The notes beneath the pieces are model-generated. The model saw only the letters and a program-made list of their open reading frames with translations. It was not told the DNA's origin and did no database searches. The translations under genes and the position numbers were made by a program. 64,000 nt of DNA from Pseudodesulfovibrio sp. zrk46 (lineage in GTDB: Bacteria; Desulfobacterota; Desulfovibrionia; Desulfovibrionales; Desulfovibrionaceae), in assembly GCF_012516435.1 (NCBI RefSeq), contig NZ_CP051216.1, positions 1,800,001 to 1,864,000 of the forward strand. Reading direction: 5' to 3'. Below, piece after piece: positions 1 to 8,290 of the stretch. Within the stretch, counting starts at the first letter, position 1. Each line of letters opens with the position of its first letter.

Positions 1-689
1 ACGTCGCCGTCCTCCAGATCGTGCCAGATGGCGCCGGTGGTGTAGTGACTGTAAGGGTAGTTGTGGTTGTGCAGCACCATCTTGGGCAGACCGGTGGTGC
101 CGGAGGAGAAGAAGATCACCATGGGGTCGTCGCCACCGGGAGAATCGGCAGTGCGAGGACATTCGACGTCGCCCGAGGCAAGGAGCTCCCTGTAGTCGAG
201 CCAGCCGTCCTTGAGCAGACCGTCTACCTGCACGAGCAGGTTCAGGCCGGGACATTCCGGTTTGGCCTCGTCCACGCGGTCGCAGATGGTGTCTTCGCAG
301 ATGATGGCGGAGACGTTGGCGTAGTTGACGCGCTGGGAGATATCTTTCTTGGTCAGCAGGGAAGGAGACGGGATCGGGATGGCGCCGATGCGGTGCATGG
401 CGAGCATGACGGTCCAGTATTCCACGCGGCGATAGAGCACCAGCATGACGCGGTCGCCCTTTTTTACGCCCTTTTCCATGAGGGAATTGGCGAGCTGTGC
501 GGACTCTTCCTGGAAGAATTTGAAGTCGAATTCGCGGCGTTTGCCTTCATCGTCAACATGGATCAGCGCAGTCTTTGCGGGGTCCATTTTGTCCAGAACA
601 TCGTAGGCGAAGTTGAAATTCTCGGGTGCTTCGAGTTTATAGTTTGCGCAGAAGTCCGCGAAGTCTTCGTAAGTTCCTTTGGTAAACAT
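1..689 (-). CDS. Acyl-CoA synthetase / AMP-binding protein, C-terminus cut by window edge
   Basis: Only the first 229 codons are inside the window; the gene continues past base 1. The protein starts MFTKGTYEDFADFC and has the N-terminal fold of ANL-superfamily acyl-CoA synthetases. The adenylation P-loop motif FFSSGTTGLPKMV lies near residue 205. The family activates a carboxylic acid with ATP and transfers it to CoA; the N-terminal layout looks most like medium-chain/benzoate-type ligases, but the substrate cannot be read. The start is set by GGAGAAAACC just upstream. It lies about 100 bp downstream of an XRE-cupin regulator, repeating the regulator/ligase order seen at 1653-3854. Confidence 0.9.
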   Translation of the reverse strand, partial: MFTKGTYEDFADFCANYKLEAPENFNFAYDVLDKMDPAKTALIHVDDEGKRREFDFKFFQEESAQLANSLMEKGVKKGDRVMLVLYRRVEYWTVMLAMHRIGAIPIPSPSLLTKKDISQRVNYANVSAIICEDTICDRVDEAKPECPGLNLLVQVDGLLKDGWLDYRELLASGDVECPRTADSPGGDDPMVIFFSSGTTGLPKMVLHNHNYPYSHYTTGAIWHDLEDGD

Positions 690-788
690 GGTCGGTTTTC
701 TCCGTAATTCCGTGGTGTTTTTTCGGTTTTCCAGTGTAAAAAATCGTCAAAAACTTTGTCCGGGCGGAGCGCCTCACAGCGCCCGGCC

Positions 789-1337
789 CTACAGAATTAC
801 GTCGAGGAACGTTACTTCTTTGCCGTCCAAACCACGCAGAGCGTGAGGCGTTTCCGAGTTGAAGTAGAGCGAATCGCCTTCTTCAACAATGATGGGTTCG
901 CCACCCATGCGGACCTCCAAACGGCCCTTGAGTACGTAAATAAATTCCTGTCCGCGGTGGGAAGTTTCCGTCATTTCCTCACCGGATTTGGCTGGAACCG
1001 TGATCAAAAATGGCTCCATCTCGCGGCCCGCGAACTTGTAACCGAGGCTTTTGTAGTCGTAATCCTTGCGACGATCGACAGAAAAACCTTCGTTTTTGCG
1101 CACCAGCGAGTACGATTTCAGGTGCGGTTCGCGACCGGAAATCAGCGTGGTCAGGTCCACGCGACACAGACGGGAAACGTCCAGCATGTATCCCACAGGG
1201 ATCTCGACTTCGCCGGATTCGTATTCCGCCACCTTCTCTTCCGGCAGACCGAGCAGGTCCGCCATCTCCTTGACCGTCCAGCCGATGCCCTCGCGAACAC
1301 CGATCAGACGAGGAGCAATGTCTTTGTACTGTTCCAC
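789..1337 (-). CDS. XRE-family HTH regulator with C-terminal cupin domain
   Basis: 182 aa, GTG start preceded by AAGGAGAG. An N-terminal helix-turn-helix of XRE type (residues about 8-65, with DLLGLPEEKVAEYESGEVE as helix 2/3) is followed by a linker and a cupin_2 domain (about 105-180) ending in EGDSLYFNSETPHALRGL. Proteins of this design are one-component regulators whose cupin is thought to sense a small ligand. It is followed downstream by the edge-truncated acyl-CoA ligase, which it probably controls. The ligand is unknown; control by a fatty or aromatic acid, or its CoA ester, is inference from the neighbour. Confidence 0.9.
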   Translation of the reverse strand: MEQYKDIAPRLIGVREGIGWTVKEMADLLGLPEEKVAEYESGEVEIPVGYMLDVSRLCRVDLTTLISGREPHLKSYSLVRKNEGFSVDRRKDYDYKSLGYKFAGREMEPFLITVPAKSGEEMTETSHRGQEFIYVLKGRLEVRMGGEPIIVEEGDSLYFNSETPHALRGLDGKEVTFLDVIL

Positions 1338-1356
1338 AATCTCTCTCCTTGTCTAT

Positions 1357-1430
1357 TTGCCTCCGGCGGCCCTGCCGGGGGCCTTAAGAACCCTTTGGAA
1401 AGGGTTCTTAAGAATCTCCTAAACTTTTTA
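1357..1430 (+). repeat. Hairpin repeat family R3, copy 1
   Basis: The unit starts TTGCCTCCGGCGGCC, continues into a perfect 14-bp hairpin at 1383-1412 (CTTAAGAACCCTTT arm) and ends with CCTAAACTTTTTATAGC. The same start and end motifs surround an unrelated hairpin at 43431-43556, so the flanks are conserved while the stem sequence is free. Confidence 0.6.
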
Positions 1431-1575
1431 TAGCGGCGCAGGTGTATTGTGCGGAAGTCACAAGACCGTATGCGCCGAGGCGGTGTTTTGGGCGTGAATT
1501 CGAGGTGTGACTATGGGGATCGTGCGCCCTAACGCGGCCATCTATTCTTCAATTATCCTTTTGAATTTGTTGGCA

Positions 1576-1636
1576 GCGAAGCCAAAAAGTTCAGAAAGGA
1601 CGCTTGGGGAAACCTTTTTCAAGAGGTTCCCCCAAG
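1576..1636 (-). repeat. Hairpin repeat family R3, copy 2 (inverted), probable terminator
   Basis: Read on the minus strand, a hairpin (arms 1603-1615 and 1624-1636) is followed by CTGAACTTTTTGGC, close to the CCTAAACTTTTT tail of the other copies. It lies just after the stop of the ligase at 1653, where it would act as its transcription terminator. Confidence 0.5.
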
Positions 1637-1652
1637 GCTTATTTCTTCAATT

Positions 1653-3290
1653 CTACGCGTCAGGCCACAGTTCGGCGGCGAGGTCGCGGAGCTTGTATTT
1701 CTGGATTTTGCCCGAAGCGGTCATGGGATATTCCTTGAGGAACGTGACGTATTTCGGGATTTTGTAGTGGGAGATCTGGCCGCGGCAGTAGTCGGTGACA
1801 TCTTCCGGCTGGAGGTCTACGCCTTCCTTGAGGATGATGAATGCGCCGACCTGCTCGCCGAACTTTGCACTGGGAACGCCTGCCACCTGCACGTCGAGGA
1901 CGCCGTCCATGGTGTAAAGGAACTCTTCGATCTCGCGCGGGTAGATGTTCTCACCGCCGCGAATGATCATGTCCTTGAGGCGGCCGGTGATGGTCAGATA
2001 GCCGTCTTCGTCCATGACGCCGAGGTCGCCGGAGTGGAGCCAGCCGTCTGCGTCGATGGCTTCTTCGGTGGCCTTGGCGTTGTTGTAGTAGCCTTTCATG
2101 ACCAGATAGCCGCGAGTGCAGACCTCACCCTGAACGCCGGTGGGACATTCCTCTCCCGTTTCCGGGTCGGTGATCTTGATCTCCACCTCGGGCATGGCGG
2201 TGCCGACGGTCTCGGTCATGTGCTCGATGGTGTCACCGATCTTGGTCTGGGACATAACCGGTGAAGACTCGGTCAGGCCGTAACAGATGGTGATTTCCTT
2301 CATGTTCATCTTGTCCATGACGCGCTTCATGACTTCCACCGGACAGGGCGAGCCGGCCATGATGCCGGTGCGCAGGGTGGAGAAGTCGAAGCGGGGGAAC
2401 ATGGGGTGGTCCAGCATGGCGATGTACATGGTGGGCACGCCGTAGACGGCGGTACAGTTCTCCACGTCGATGGCGTTCATGACCTCGAGCGGGACAAAGT
2501 CTTCCATGATGACCATGGTCACGCCGTGGTTGATGCAGGCGAGTACGCCGAGCACGCAGCCGAAGCAGTGGAACAGCGGTACGGTCAGACACAGGCGATC
2601 GCCGGGCTGAAAGTTCTGGTTCTTGCCGATCCAGTAGCCGTTGTTGCCGATGTTGTAATGGGTCAGCTGTACGCCCTTGGGGAACCCGGTGGTTCCTGAA
2701 GTGTACTGCATGTTGACCACGTCATGCGGGTCCAGGGAATCCTGACGGGCCTGGTACTCCTCGTCCGAGACCATGGCGGCCATGGCCTGCAGTTCGGGCA
2801 CGGAGTAGAGGCCGCGGTGCTTTTCGTGGCCGAGGAAGAAGACGCGCTCCAGCTTGGGGAACTTGTTGGTCTTGAGCTGACCGCGTTCCTGAACTTTCAG
2901 TTCCGGGATCAGTTCGTAGACCGTGTTCAGGTAGTCATGGCCGCGGTAATCGCCGATGATGAACAGGTTCTCGGTCTCCGAGTGTTCCAGCAGATACTTG
3001 AGCTCATGCGACTGGTAATGTGTATTGACCGTGAGCAGGATGGCGCCGATTTTGGCCGTGGCGAACTGGAGCGTGACCCAGTAAGGGACGTTGTTGGCCC
3101 ATACGGCCACCTTGTCGCCTTTCTTTACGCCCAATGCCATGAGGCCTTTGGCCACGGTGTCCACGAGTTCGCCGAATTCCTTGTAGGTCAGGCGGAAGTC
3201 GCGGTCCACGTATACCACTGCCTCGGTATCGGGATACTTCTCGATAGTCTCGTCCAGCAACTGGCCGAGTGTTTTGTTACGCAATGCCAT
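1653..3290 (-). CDS. AMP-binding acyl-CoA synthetase (fatty acid--CoA ligase type)
   Basis: 545 aa, full length for an ANL-superfamily ligase. The P-loop YTSGTTGFPKGV is near residue 200, the A5-like YGLTESSP near 340, the ATP/ribose Asp motif GWLHSGDLGVMDEDGY near 418, and the hinge plus A8 motif GRLKDMIIRGGENIYP near 436; the catalytic Lys of A10 lies in TASGKIQKYKL near the C-terminus. It should form an acyl-adenylate and then an acyl-CoA; the closest type is the FadD-like medium/long-chain group. The ATG is 3 bp from the stop of the upstream XRE-cupin gene, whose last codons carry the ribosome site, so the two are translationally coupled. Confidence 0.92.
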   Translation of the reverse strand: MALRNKTLGQLLDETIEKYPDTEAVVYVDRDFRLTYKEFGELVDTVAKGLMALGVKKGDKVAVWANNVPYWVTLQFATAKIGAILLTVNTHYQSHELKYLLEHSETENLFIIGDYRGHDYLNTVYELIPELKVQERGQLKTNKFPKLERVFFLGHEKHRGLYSVPELQAMAAMVSDEEYQARQDSLDPHDVVNMQYTSGTTGFPKGVQLTHYNIGNNGYWIGKNQNFQPGDRLCLTVPLFHCFGCVLGVLACINHGVTMVIMEDFVPLEVMNAIDVENCTAVYGVPTMYIAMLDHPMFPRFDFSTLRTGIMAGSPCPVEVMKRVMDKMNMKEITICYGLTESSPVMSQTKIGDTIEHMTETVGTAMPEVEIKITDPETGEECPTGVQGEVCTRGYLVMKGYYNNAKATEEAIDADGWLHSGDLGVMDEDGYLTITGRLKDMIIRGGENIYPREIEEFLYTMDGVLDVQVAGVPSAKFGEQVGAFIILKEGVDLQPEDVTDYCRGQISHYKIPKYVTFLKEYPMTASGKIQKYKLRDLAAELWPDA

Positions 3291-3293
3291 GGA

Positions 3294-3854
3294 CTACTCC
3301 GGGAAATAGAGAACGGCGTAAATTTCGGCTTTTTCGTCACCGTAGCAGGCCACGTTGTGGGGGACTACGGAGTTGAAGTAGACGGAGTCGCCGGGAGAAA
3401 GAACGGATTCTTCCTTGCCGTACAGAATGCGAACCTGACCGGACTGGACCACGATGAATTCTTCACCCTCGTGGGAGGAGAGAGAGTCGTCCTTGCCGGA
3501 TTCAGGCAGCAGCTCGATGAAAAATGGTTCCATGTGGCGGTCGGTCTTGCCTTTGCCCAGGGAATGGAAGACCACGCCGGGCTCCTTGCCGCCCATGTGA
3601 GTGGTAAGTTCTTCTTCACGGTCGGCCAGGCGAGTGATGAGCGGATCACTGGAAACCTGATCGTCGAGGAATGTGCCCAGGCGCACCCCGAGCGCGCGGG
3701 CCAGTTTCACCAGAGGCTGCAGGGACGGGTACTGATCGTCCTCTTCCACTGCGCGAATGAAATCTTCAGGCAGAACCGTACGGTTTGCCAGGTCCTCGAT
3801 GGTCAGGTTCTGTTTTTCACGGTAGGATTTAATCCTTGTACCGATGCTACTCAT
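3294..3854 (-). CDS. XRE-family HTH regulator with C-terminal cupin domain
   Basis: 186 aa. The start MSSIGTRIKSYREKQNL is chosen because AAGGAGAAACG lies at the right distance; an in-frame ATG eight codons upstream has no ribosome site. The HTH covers residues about 5-60 (NRTVLPEDFIRAVEEDDQYP) and the cupin about 110-185 (LSSHEGEEFIVVQSGQVRI, then PGDSVYFNSVVPHNV). It is paralogous to the regulator at 789-1337 and forms a coupled pair with the acyl-CoA ligase downstream. It probably regulates its own transcription unit in response to the ligase substrate or product, which is inferred. Confidence 0.9.
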   Translation of the reverse strand: MSSIGTRIKSYREKQNLTIEDLANRTVLPEDFIRAVEEDDQYPSLQPLVKLARALGVRLGTFLDDQVSSDPLITRLADREEELTTHMGGKEPGVVFHSLGKGKTDRHMEPFFIELLPESGKDDSLSSHEGEEFIVVQSGQVRILYGKEESVLSPGDSVYFNSVVPHNVACYGDEKAEIYAVLYFPE

Positions 3855-4016
3855 TGATCGTTTCTCCTTAGGGAACATCTGCTTGTTTAATCATATGTAA
3901 AATCTTCTGAAAGCCCCCTTTCAAGAAGACATTAATTCGCCGTCAACGGATGTACATGAAATAGACTCGGATGTCACCAGTATGAGAGAACAGTCCTCAT
4001 CGGTGGACCCTTGGGG

Positions 4017-5636
4017 TTACTTGGTCAGCAGCCCCTGATTGCGTTCCGCCTGCCATGTGCGAAGCGTTCCCAGTTTGTCGGCGAACCGGTAGTAGAATTT
4101 GACGTCGTTGCCCATGGCGTTGCCGTGGCTTCGCGTGTTCGTGGTTTTGAATCCGGTTGCCCGATGATGAACACACGCTATCTGTCCAATATATCGTACT
4201 TTGAACCCGGCAAGGCGAAGGTCCAGATGGAAAGAAACGTCATCCAGCTGTGTGGGCGTGAAGAGGATGTCGAACTCGGGAACCTTGTCAAAGCACTCCT
4301 TGCGCATGACATGGCAGCAGCCCATGACGCAGTCCGTGTCGCGTCTGACAGAGTAGAGGCCGAAGTCCCGGGCCTTGAAGGGGGCACCAAGGCTCAAGCG
4401 GAACACGCCGGGTTTTGCAATGGCCACATCGCGGTAGAGGTATTGCAGGTCTTCACCGCCCGGATCGAGCACCCGGCACCCCACCGCGCCCACGGAAGGA
4501 TCGTCTTCCAGCTCCGTCAACATCCCTTGCAGCCAGTTCCCCGGCAGGGTGACGTCGTCGTCGAGGAAGGCGATGAACTCGCTGCCGAGTTCGTTCAGTG
4601 CATGGTGGACCAGCATGTTGCGGGCCGCAGGGGCGCCAATGTTGACGGGCTGCTCCAGAAGAGTCATTCGAACGTCGGGAAATACTTCCTTCACCTTGAG
4701 CACCATGTCGCGGCTGTTGTCGGAGCAGCCGTTGAGGAGGACCAGTACGTCGCTCTCGCCGATTTCTGTGGCGCACAGGCTGCGCAGGGTCATCTCAAGG
4801 AGGTCGGCGCGATTGTATGAGTAAAGGCAGATGGCGGCCCGTCCGGCGGAAAGGTCGACGTCCCGAACAGTAAACGGGTTATCCAGTTCCTGTCTGGCCA
4901 ATGCTGCATGAAATTGCTTTGGATCGATGGCGAGGGAGCGGTCGAACAGGGCCTTGGCCGTATCAGGCTGGCCGGTGGAAAGGCAGAGTGCGCCCATATA
5001 AGTGTATATGGATTCCCAGTCTTCATGGCGACGACCATCTGTGGCGTTCCATAATTCCATGGCGCTATCATTTTGCCCGTTGTGGACGTATTGCCCGATC
5101 AGCCATGTGTTCCAGTCTTTGTCAAAGACATCGGGAACCGTGAACCCATCCAGCCAGCTCATGTCCAGTCCGAACTCCAAATCAACGGCTGCCAGTCGGC
5201 TTGCCACCACCACATTGCCGGGGCTCTTGTTTAGATCGTTCAGCAGGAGGTCGTGCGCCTGCTCTGCTTTTCCCTGTACGCACAGGGTGTCCGCCATGTC
5301 GTCGAGATCTGGACGCAGGGTGAATTTCTCCAGCAGGGAGGCGGTGACCTTCCCCTCTGGAGAGGGGGCGATCTGATTCATTACCTGCCTCAGGGCGAGG
5401 TTGAACGGGACCGTCTGCTGCATCTTGCGCACCAGATGAAGGAAGCAGTTGGTCAGAGCCTGATCCTTTCCCAAGGTAGTGTCTGAAGCGAAACGGTTGA
5501 AGTAGGCAGAACCCAGATCCTCGTCCAAAACATAGTTGCGCATGTATGTCATGTAATGCTGGCAGAGTTCCTCGCCGTTCAGGCATCCGAGTTCGCTGGA
5601 GATACCAGGCTTGATGTAACTGAATTCGGCGGTCAT
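4017..5636 (-). CDS. TPR-like protein with family 2 glycosyltransferase domain
   Basis: 539 aa. The start MTAEFSYIKPG follows GGAGGAG; an upstream in-frame ATG is ignored. The N-terminal 240 residues are helical and TPR-like (SIYTYMGALCLSTGQPDTA, then DRSLAIDPKQFHAALARQ). The C-terminal half is a GT-A glycosyltransferase 2 domain: AAICLYSYNRADLLEMTLRS at its start, NIGAPAARN, and the metal-binding DDD in FIAFLDDDVTLP. It would transfer a sugar from a nucleotide donor onto a glycan or protein. TPR-GT2 fusions in flagellated bacteria often act on flagellin or surface polysaccharide, but the acceptor cannot be read here. Confidence 0.85.
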   Translation of the reverse strand: MTAEFSYIKPGISSELGCLNGEELCQHYMTYMRNYVLDEDLGSAYFNRFASDTTLGKDQALTNCFLHLVRKMQQTVPFNLALRQVMNQIAPSPEGKVTASLLEKFTLRPDLDDMADTLCVQGKAEQAHDLLLNDLNKSPGNVVVASRLAAVDLEFGLDMSWLDGFTVPDVFDKDWNTWLIGQYVHNGQNDSAMELWNATDGRRHEDWESIYTYMGALCLSTGQPDTAKALFDRSLAIDPKQFHAALARQELDNPFTVRDVDLSAGRAAICLYSYNRADLLEMTLRSLCATEIGESDVLVLLNGCSDNSRDMVLKVKEVFPDVRMTLLEQPVNIGAPAARNMLVHHALNELGSEFIAFLDDDVTLPGNWLQGMLTELEDDPSVGAVGCRVLDPGGEDLQYLYRDVAIAKPGVFRLSLGAPFKARDFGLYSVRRDTDCVMGCCHVMRKECFDKVPEFDILFTPTQLDDVSFHLDLRLAGFKVRYIGQIACVHHRATGFKTTNTRSHGNAMGNDVKFYYRFADKLGTLRTWQAERNQGLLTK

Positions 5637-5951
5637 GGACTCCTCCCTGCTCATTGGGGACCGGGTTGGGCGGTCGTTGGCGAAAGACAATGATTTCTAG
5701 ATACTGCGTGTACATGAATCAGCCATGGAAGTCATCCGGTGCCCTGAAAATCAGCCAGTATGCAAATGGAGAGGCCAGCCTCTTTCATGGGGCGATCCTG
5801 TGACTTTTGCGATGAAAACAAAATCACTGGCTTGTCGAAGATGCATGAAGGTTTTATTATCTTTACAGAACCGCATACGCCAGGTTGCAAACCCGGTCGA
5901 CGCGGTGTATTTTCCAAAAACTCATCATAACTGTGAACAGGACGACCTGAA
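5637..5951. other. Divergent intergenic region, no gene seen
   Basis: These 315 bases separate the divergent glycosyltransferase and TPR genes and must hold both promoters. I cannot pick out a convincing -35/-10 pair, and the only open frame (5725-5955, plus) has no ribosome site and no recognisable fold. Confidence 0.5.
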
Positions 5952-6773
5952 GTGACCCAAGAAGAAGCCAAGACGAACAAAGCCGAGCAAGACGCCAACA
6001 TGCCTGAAGATGTGACTATTCCCAAGGACGTGAAGCGCGAAAAAATCTCCGGCGTGTTCTCCACCCAGACCGTCGCCAAGGTCGGTACCGGAACGACATC
6101 CAGAAAGACCATCCAGAAGGCCTACTGGTTTGCCGAGCAGCCTGAGATGGATGATGACGCCGTGCCGGTTGTTGCTGTCCAGCCCCTGAACCGGAACAAC
6201 ATCCCGTCCGGTCCCAAGGAGCAGGTGCCGCTTCCCGATTTCCTGGAGCGGTTCAGTCCTGAAGTGGAATTCTATCAGCAGGAAGTCTTCCCCCGCATGA
6301 AAGAGTTGGACTCTACCGTCAAGCGTGCCGAGGAACAGCGCGATCAGGGTGCGCTCTATTCAGCGGAATTCGAATACAACGCCGCGCTGACCGTGGACGA
6401 GAACAATGTCCGCGCCAACTTCGGATTGGGCCTGACCTTCATGGAACGCGGTGAGCCGGAAAAGGCCGCCGACCTGTTTGAGCGCATCGTCGGGCTGGAT
6501 GCCGCGTTCGATCCCGAGCACAAGCACCTTTTCAACGAGTTCGGCATCAATCTGCGCAAGTCCCAGCTGCTGGATCAGGCCGTGGACTACTACACCCGTG
6601 CTCTAGAGATGGCCCCGCATGACGAGAACCTCTTCTACAACATCGCCCGCGCCTACTTCGAGCGGGGCGACAAGGAGGACTGTGTGACCAATCTGCAGAA
6701 GGCGCTTGAGATCAATCCCTATTTCGAGGAAGCCAAGGCCTTCCTCGCCTACATGGAAAAGCAGGAAGGCTAA
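5952..6773 (+). CDS. Tetratricopeptide repeat protein
   Basis: 273 aa with GTG start (MTQEEAKTNKAEQDANMPED). The first 100 residues are polar and low in structure. TPR units follow from about residue 125: FEYNAALTVDENNVRANFGLG, EPEKAADLFERIVGLDAAF, QAVDYYTRALEMAPHDENLF and a last one ending QKALEINPYFEEAKAFLAYM. TPRs mediate protein-protein contacts; no signal peptide is visible, so it is probably cytoplasmic. Its stop is 3 bp before fetA, so the three genes 5952-8215 form one operon. No known link to iron export explains this. The start is uncertain because the GTG has only a weak ribosome site. Confidence 0.8.
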   Translation: MTQEEAKTNKAEQDANMPEDVTIPKDVKREKISGVFSTQTVAKVGTGTTSRKTIQKAYWFAEQPEMDDDAVPVVAVQPLNRNNIPSGPKEQVPLPDFLERFSPEVEFYQQEVFPRMKELDSTVKRAEEQRDQGALYSAEFEYNAALTVDENNVRANFGLGLTFMERGEPEKAADLFERIVGLDAAFDPEHKHLFNEFGINLRKSQLLDQAVDYYTRALEMAPHDENLFYNIARAYFERGDKEDCVTNLQKALEINPYFEEAKAFLAYMEKQEG

Positions 6774-6776
6774 ACC

Positions 6777-7433
6777 ATGTCCCTCGCGCTGGAGCGGCTT
6801 TCCTTTGCTTACGAAGGCGGCCCCATCATTCTCGATGACGCTTCGCTCGTCATTGAGCAGGGTACCTATTGTCTCGTTCGTGGTCCGTCCGGTGCGGGCA
6901 AGTCCACACTGCTGCGCCTGCTCTGTCTGCTGGAGGAGCCCCAGTCCGGCCACGTCGTGATCAATGGTACGGCCACGGACGCCATGGTTCCGGCCCAGCT
7001 TCGTCGTAATGTTGCCTATGTGCAGCAGATGCCGACCCTGCTTCCCGGCACTGTTCGCGAGAATCTGCTCCTGCCGTTTTCCTTCAAGTCCAACGAGGGT
7101 CTGCTACAGCCGACAGACGAGGTCCTGCTCAGCTATCTGTCGTCGTTTTTGCTGGACTGTATTACTCTGGAGACTCGCGCCGACACTCTGTCCGTGGGCC
7201 AGTCCCAGCGCGTCTGTCTCATTCGCAGTCTGCTTTTGGAGCCGGAGGTCATCCTCATGGACGAGCCCACCGCCTCCCTTGATGCGGACAGCGCCAGGGT
7301 CGTCCTCGACAAGGCCGCCGAGCTGGCCGCTTCCGGCATGACCGTGATCATGATTTCCCATTCCGAGGTCACGCCTCCCGGTGTAACCCACACCATCCGC
7401 ATCAATGCCGGAAAACTGGAGTATGCATCATGA
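6777..7433 (+). CDS. fetA: ABC transporter ATP-binding protein, FetA/YbbL type
   Basis: 218 aa. Walker A GPSGAGKST (residue about 38), Q-loop region QQMPTLLPG, signature LSVGQSQRVCLIRSLL, Walker B VILMDEPTAS and the switch His in MISHSE are all present. Small ATPases of this type pair with a FetB/YbbM permease; in E. coli the pair exports iron and helps resist oxidative stress. The next gene overlaps by 4 bp and encodes that permease. The substrate here is inferred from the family. Confidence 0.85.
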   Translation: MSLALERLSFAYEGGPIILDDASLVIEQGTYCLVRGPSGAGKSTLLRLLCLLEEPQSGHVVINGTATDAMVPAQLRRNVAYVQQMPTLLPGTVRENLLLPFSFKSNEGLLQPTDEVLLSYLSSFLLDCITLETRADTLSVGQSQRVCLIRSLLLEPEVILMDEPTASLDADSARVVLDKAAELAASGMTVIMISHSEVTPPGVTHTIRINAGKLEYAS

Positions 7434-8215
7434 CCGCCCAGCCCATCATCGAGATCGGACCGCTCCAGCTTTCCCTCTGTCTCGGCTTTGTGCTGTTGGC
7501 TGGTGGCGCTTCCGTTTATCACAAGCTCGGTCTTGGCAAGGATTTGCTTGTCGGCACCATCCGCACTTTTGCCCAGTTGTTCATCATGGGCTACGTGCTC
7601 AAGTTCATTTTCGATGTTCATTACATGTGGCTCGTGCTCGGCATGTTCACCTTTATGGTGGCCGCGGCTGTCCATATCATCAGGGGCCGAGTCTCCGAGC
7701 GTTCCGTCCCGTTCGTCATTCCCACATTCATTTCCATGCTTCTGTCCTACACGCTGGTTTCCTATTTGGTCACTGCCGTCATTGTGGGGGCCAAGCCGTG
7801 GTGGACGCCGCAGTATTTCATTCCCCTTGCCGGGATGATCGTGGGTAATTCCATGACCGCCATTTCCATTTCCCTTGAGCGGCTTTTTTCTGATCTGAAG
7901 TCTCGTCGCGCCGAGGTGGAGATGCGATTGGCGTTGGGTGCCGATTACCGCGAGGCGTCGCAGGATATTCTGCGTGGCGCGATCAAGGCGGGCATGATCC
8001 CGTCCATCAACTCGCTCATGGCCGTGGGGTTGGTTTCCCTGCCGGGGATGATGACCGGTCAGATATTGTCGGGGACTGATCCGTTGATCGCCATTCGCTA
8101 TCAGATTGTCGTGATGTTGATGATTGTGGCGGCGACGTCGCTGGGGGCGTTGTTGGTGACGGGGTTGGTGAGGAGGAAGTGTTTTTCTGAGGTTCAACGA
8201 CTTGTTGTTCGATAA
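7430..8215 (+). CDS. fetB: FetB/YbbM-family iron export permease
   Basis: 261 aa, the usual length for the UPF0014/FetB family. About seven hydrophobic segments are visible (for example LSLCLGFVLLAGGASVYHKLG at the start and IVVMLMIVAATSLGALLVTG at the end), together with the family motifs GMIVGNSMTAISISLERL and ALGADYREA. The start ATG overlaps the fetA stop (ATGA), so the two are coupled. It should form an inner-membrane metal exporter with the FetA ATPase. Confidence 0.88.
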   Translation: MTAQPIIEIGPLQLSLCLGFVLLAGGASVYHKLGLGKDLLVGTIRTFAQLFIMGYVLKFIFDVHYMWLVLGMFTFMVAAAVHIIRGRVSERSVPFVIPTFISMLLSYTLVSYLVTAVIVGAKPWWTPQYFIPLAGMIVGNSMTAISISLERLFSDLKSRRAEVEMRLALGADYREASQDILRGAIKAGMIPSINSLMAVGLVSLPGMMTGQILSGTDPLIAIRYQIVVMLMIVAATSLGALLVTGLVRRKCFSEVQRLVVR

Positions 8216-8237
8216 GATTTAAAGGCAGATAAGGAAG

Positions 8238-8265
8238 GCCGCCCTTTTGGGGCGGCTTTTTTGTT
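8238..8265 (+). terminator. Rho-independent terminator of the TPR-fetAB operon
   Basis: A perfect 7-bp stem GCCGCCC/GGGCGGC with loop TTTTG is followed by a T-rich tail (TTTTTTGTT), 22 bp after the fetB stop. Confidence 0.85.
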
Positions 8266-8290
8266 GGAAAGATGCGCGCTTTGCAAGCGC

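Larger units (their letters stand above)
1338..1652. other. Intergenic gap with two inverted hairpin repeats
   Basis: No gene is seen in these 315 bases between the full ligase and the next XRE-cupin gene. The gap holds two oppositely oriented copies of a hairpin repeat (see 1357-1430 and 1576-1636). The hairpins could stop transcription between the two regulator/ligase pairs. I see no convincing promoter. Confidence 0.6.

Noticed and set aside
5725-5955. Possible 76-aa gene in the divergent gap
   Set aside because: No ribosome site, no recognisable composition or fold, and it overlaps the start of the TPR gene.
5888-5960. GCAAACCCGG near 5890 as a second c-di-GMP riboswitch
   Set aside because: It lacks the GNRA loop, the GGGACGCAAAGCC block and the closing stem.
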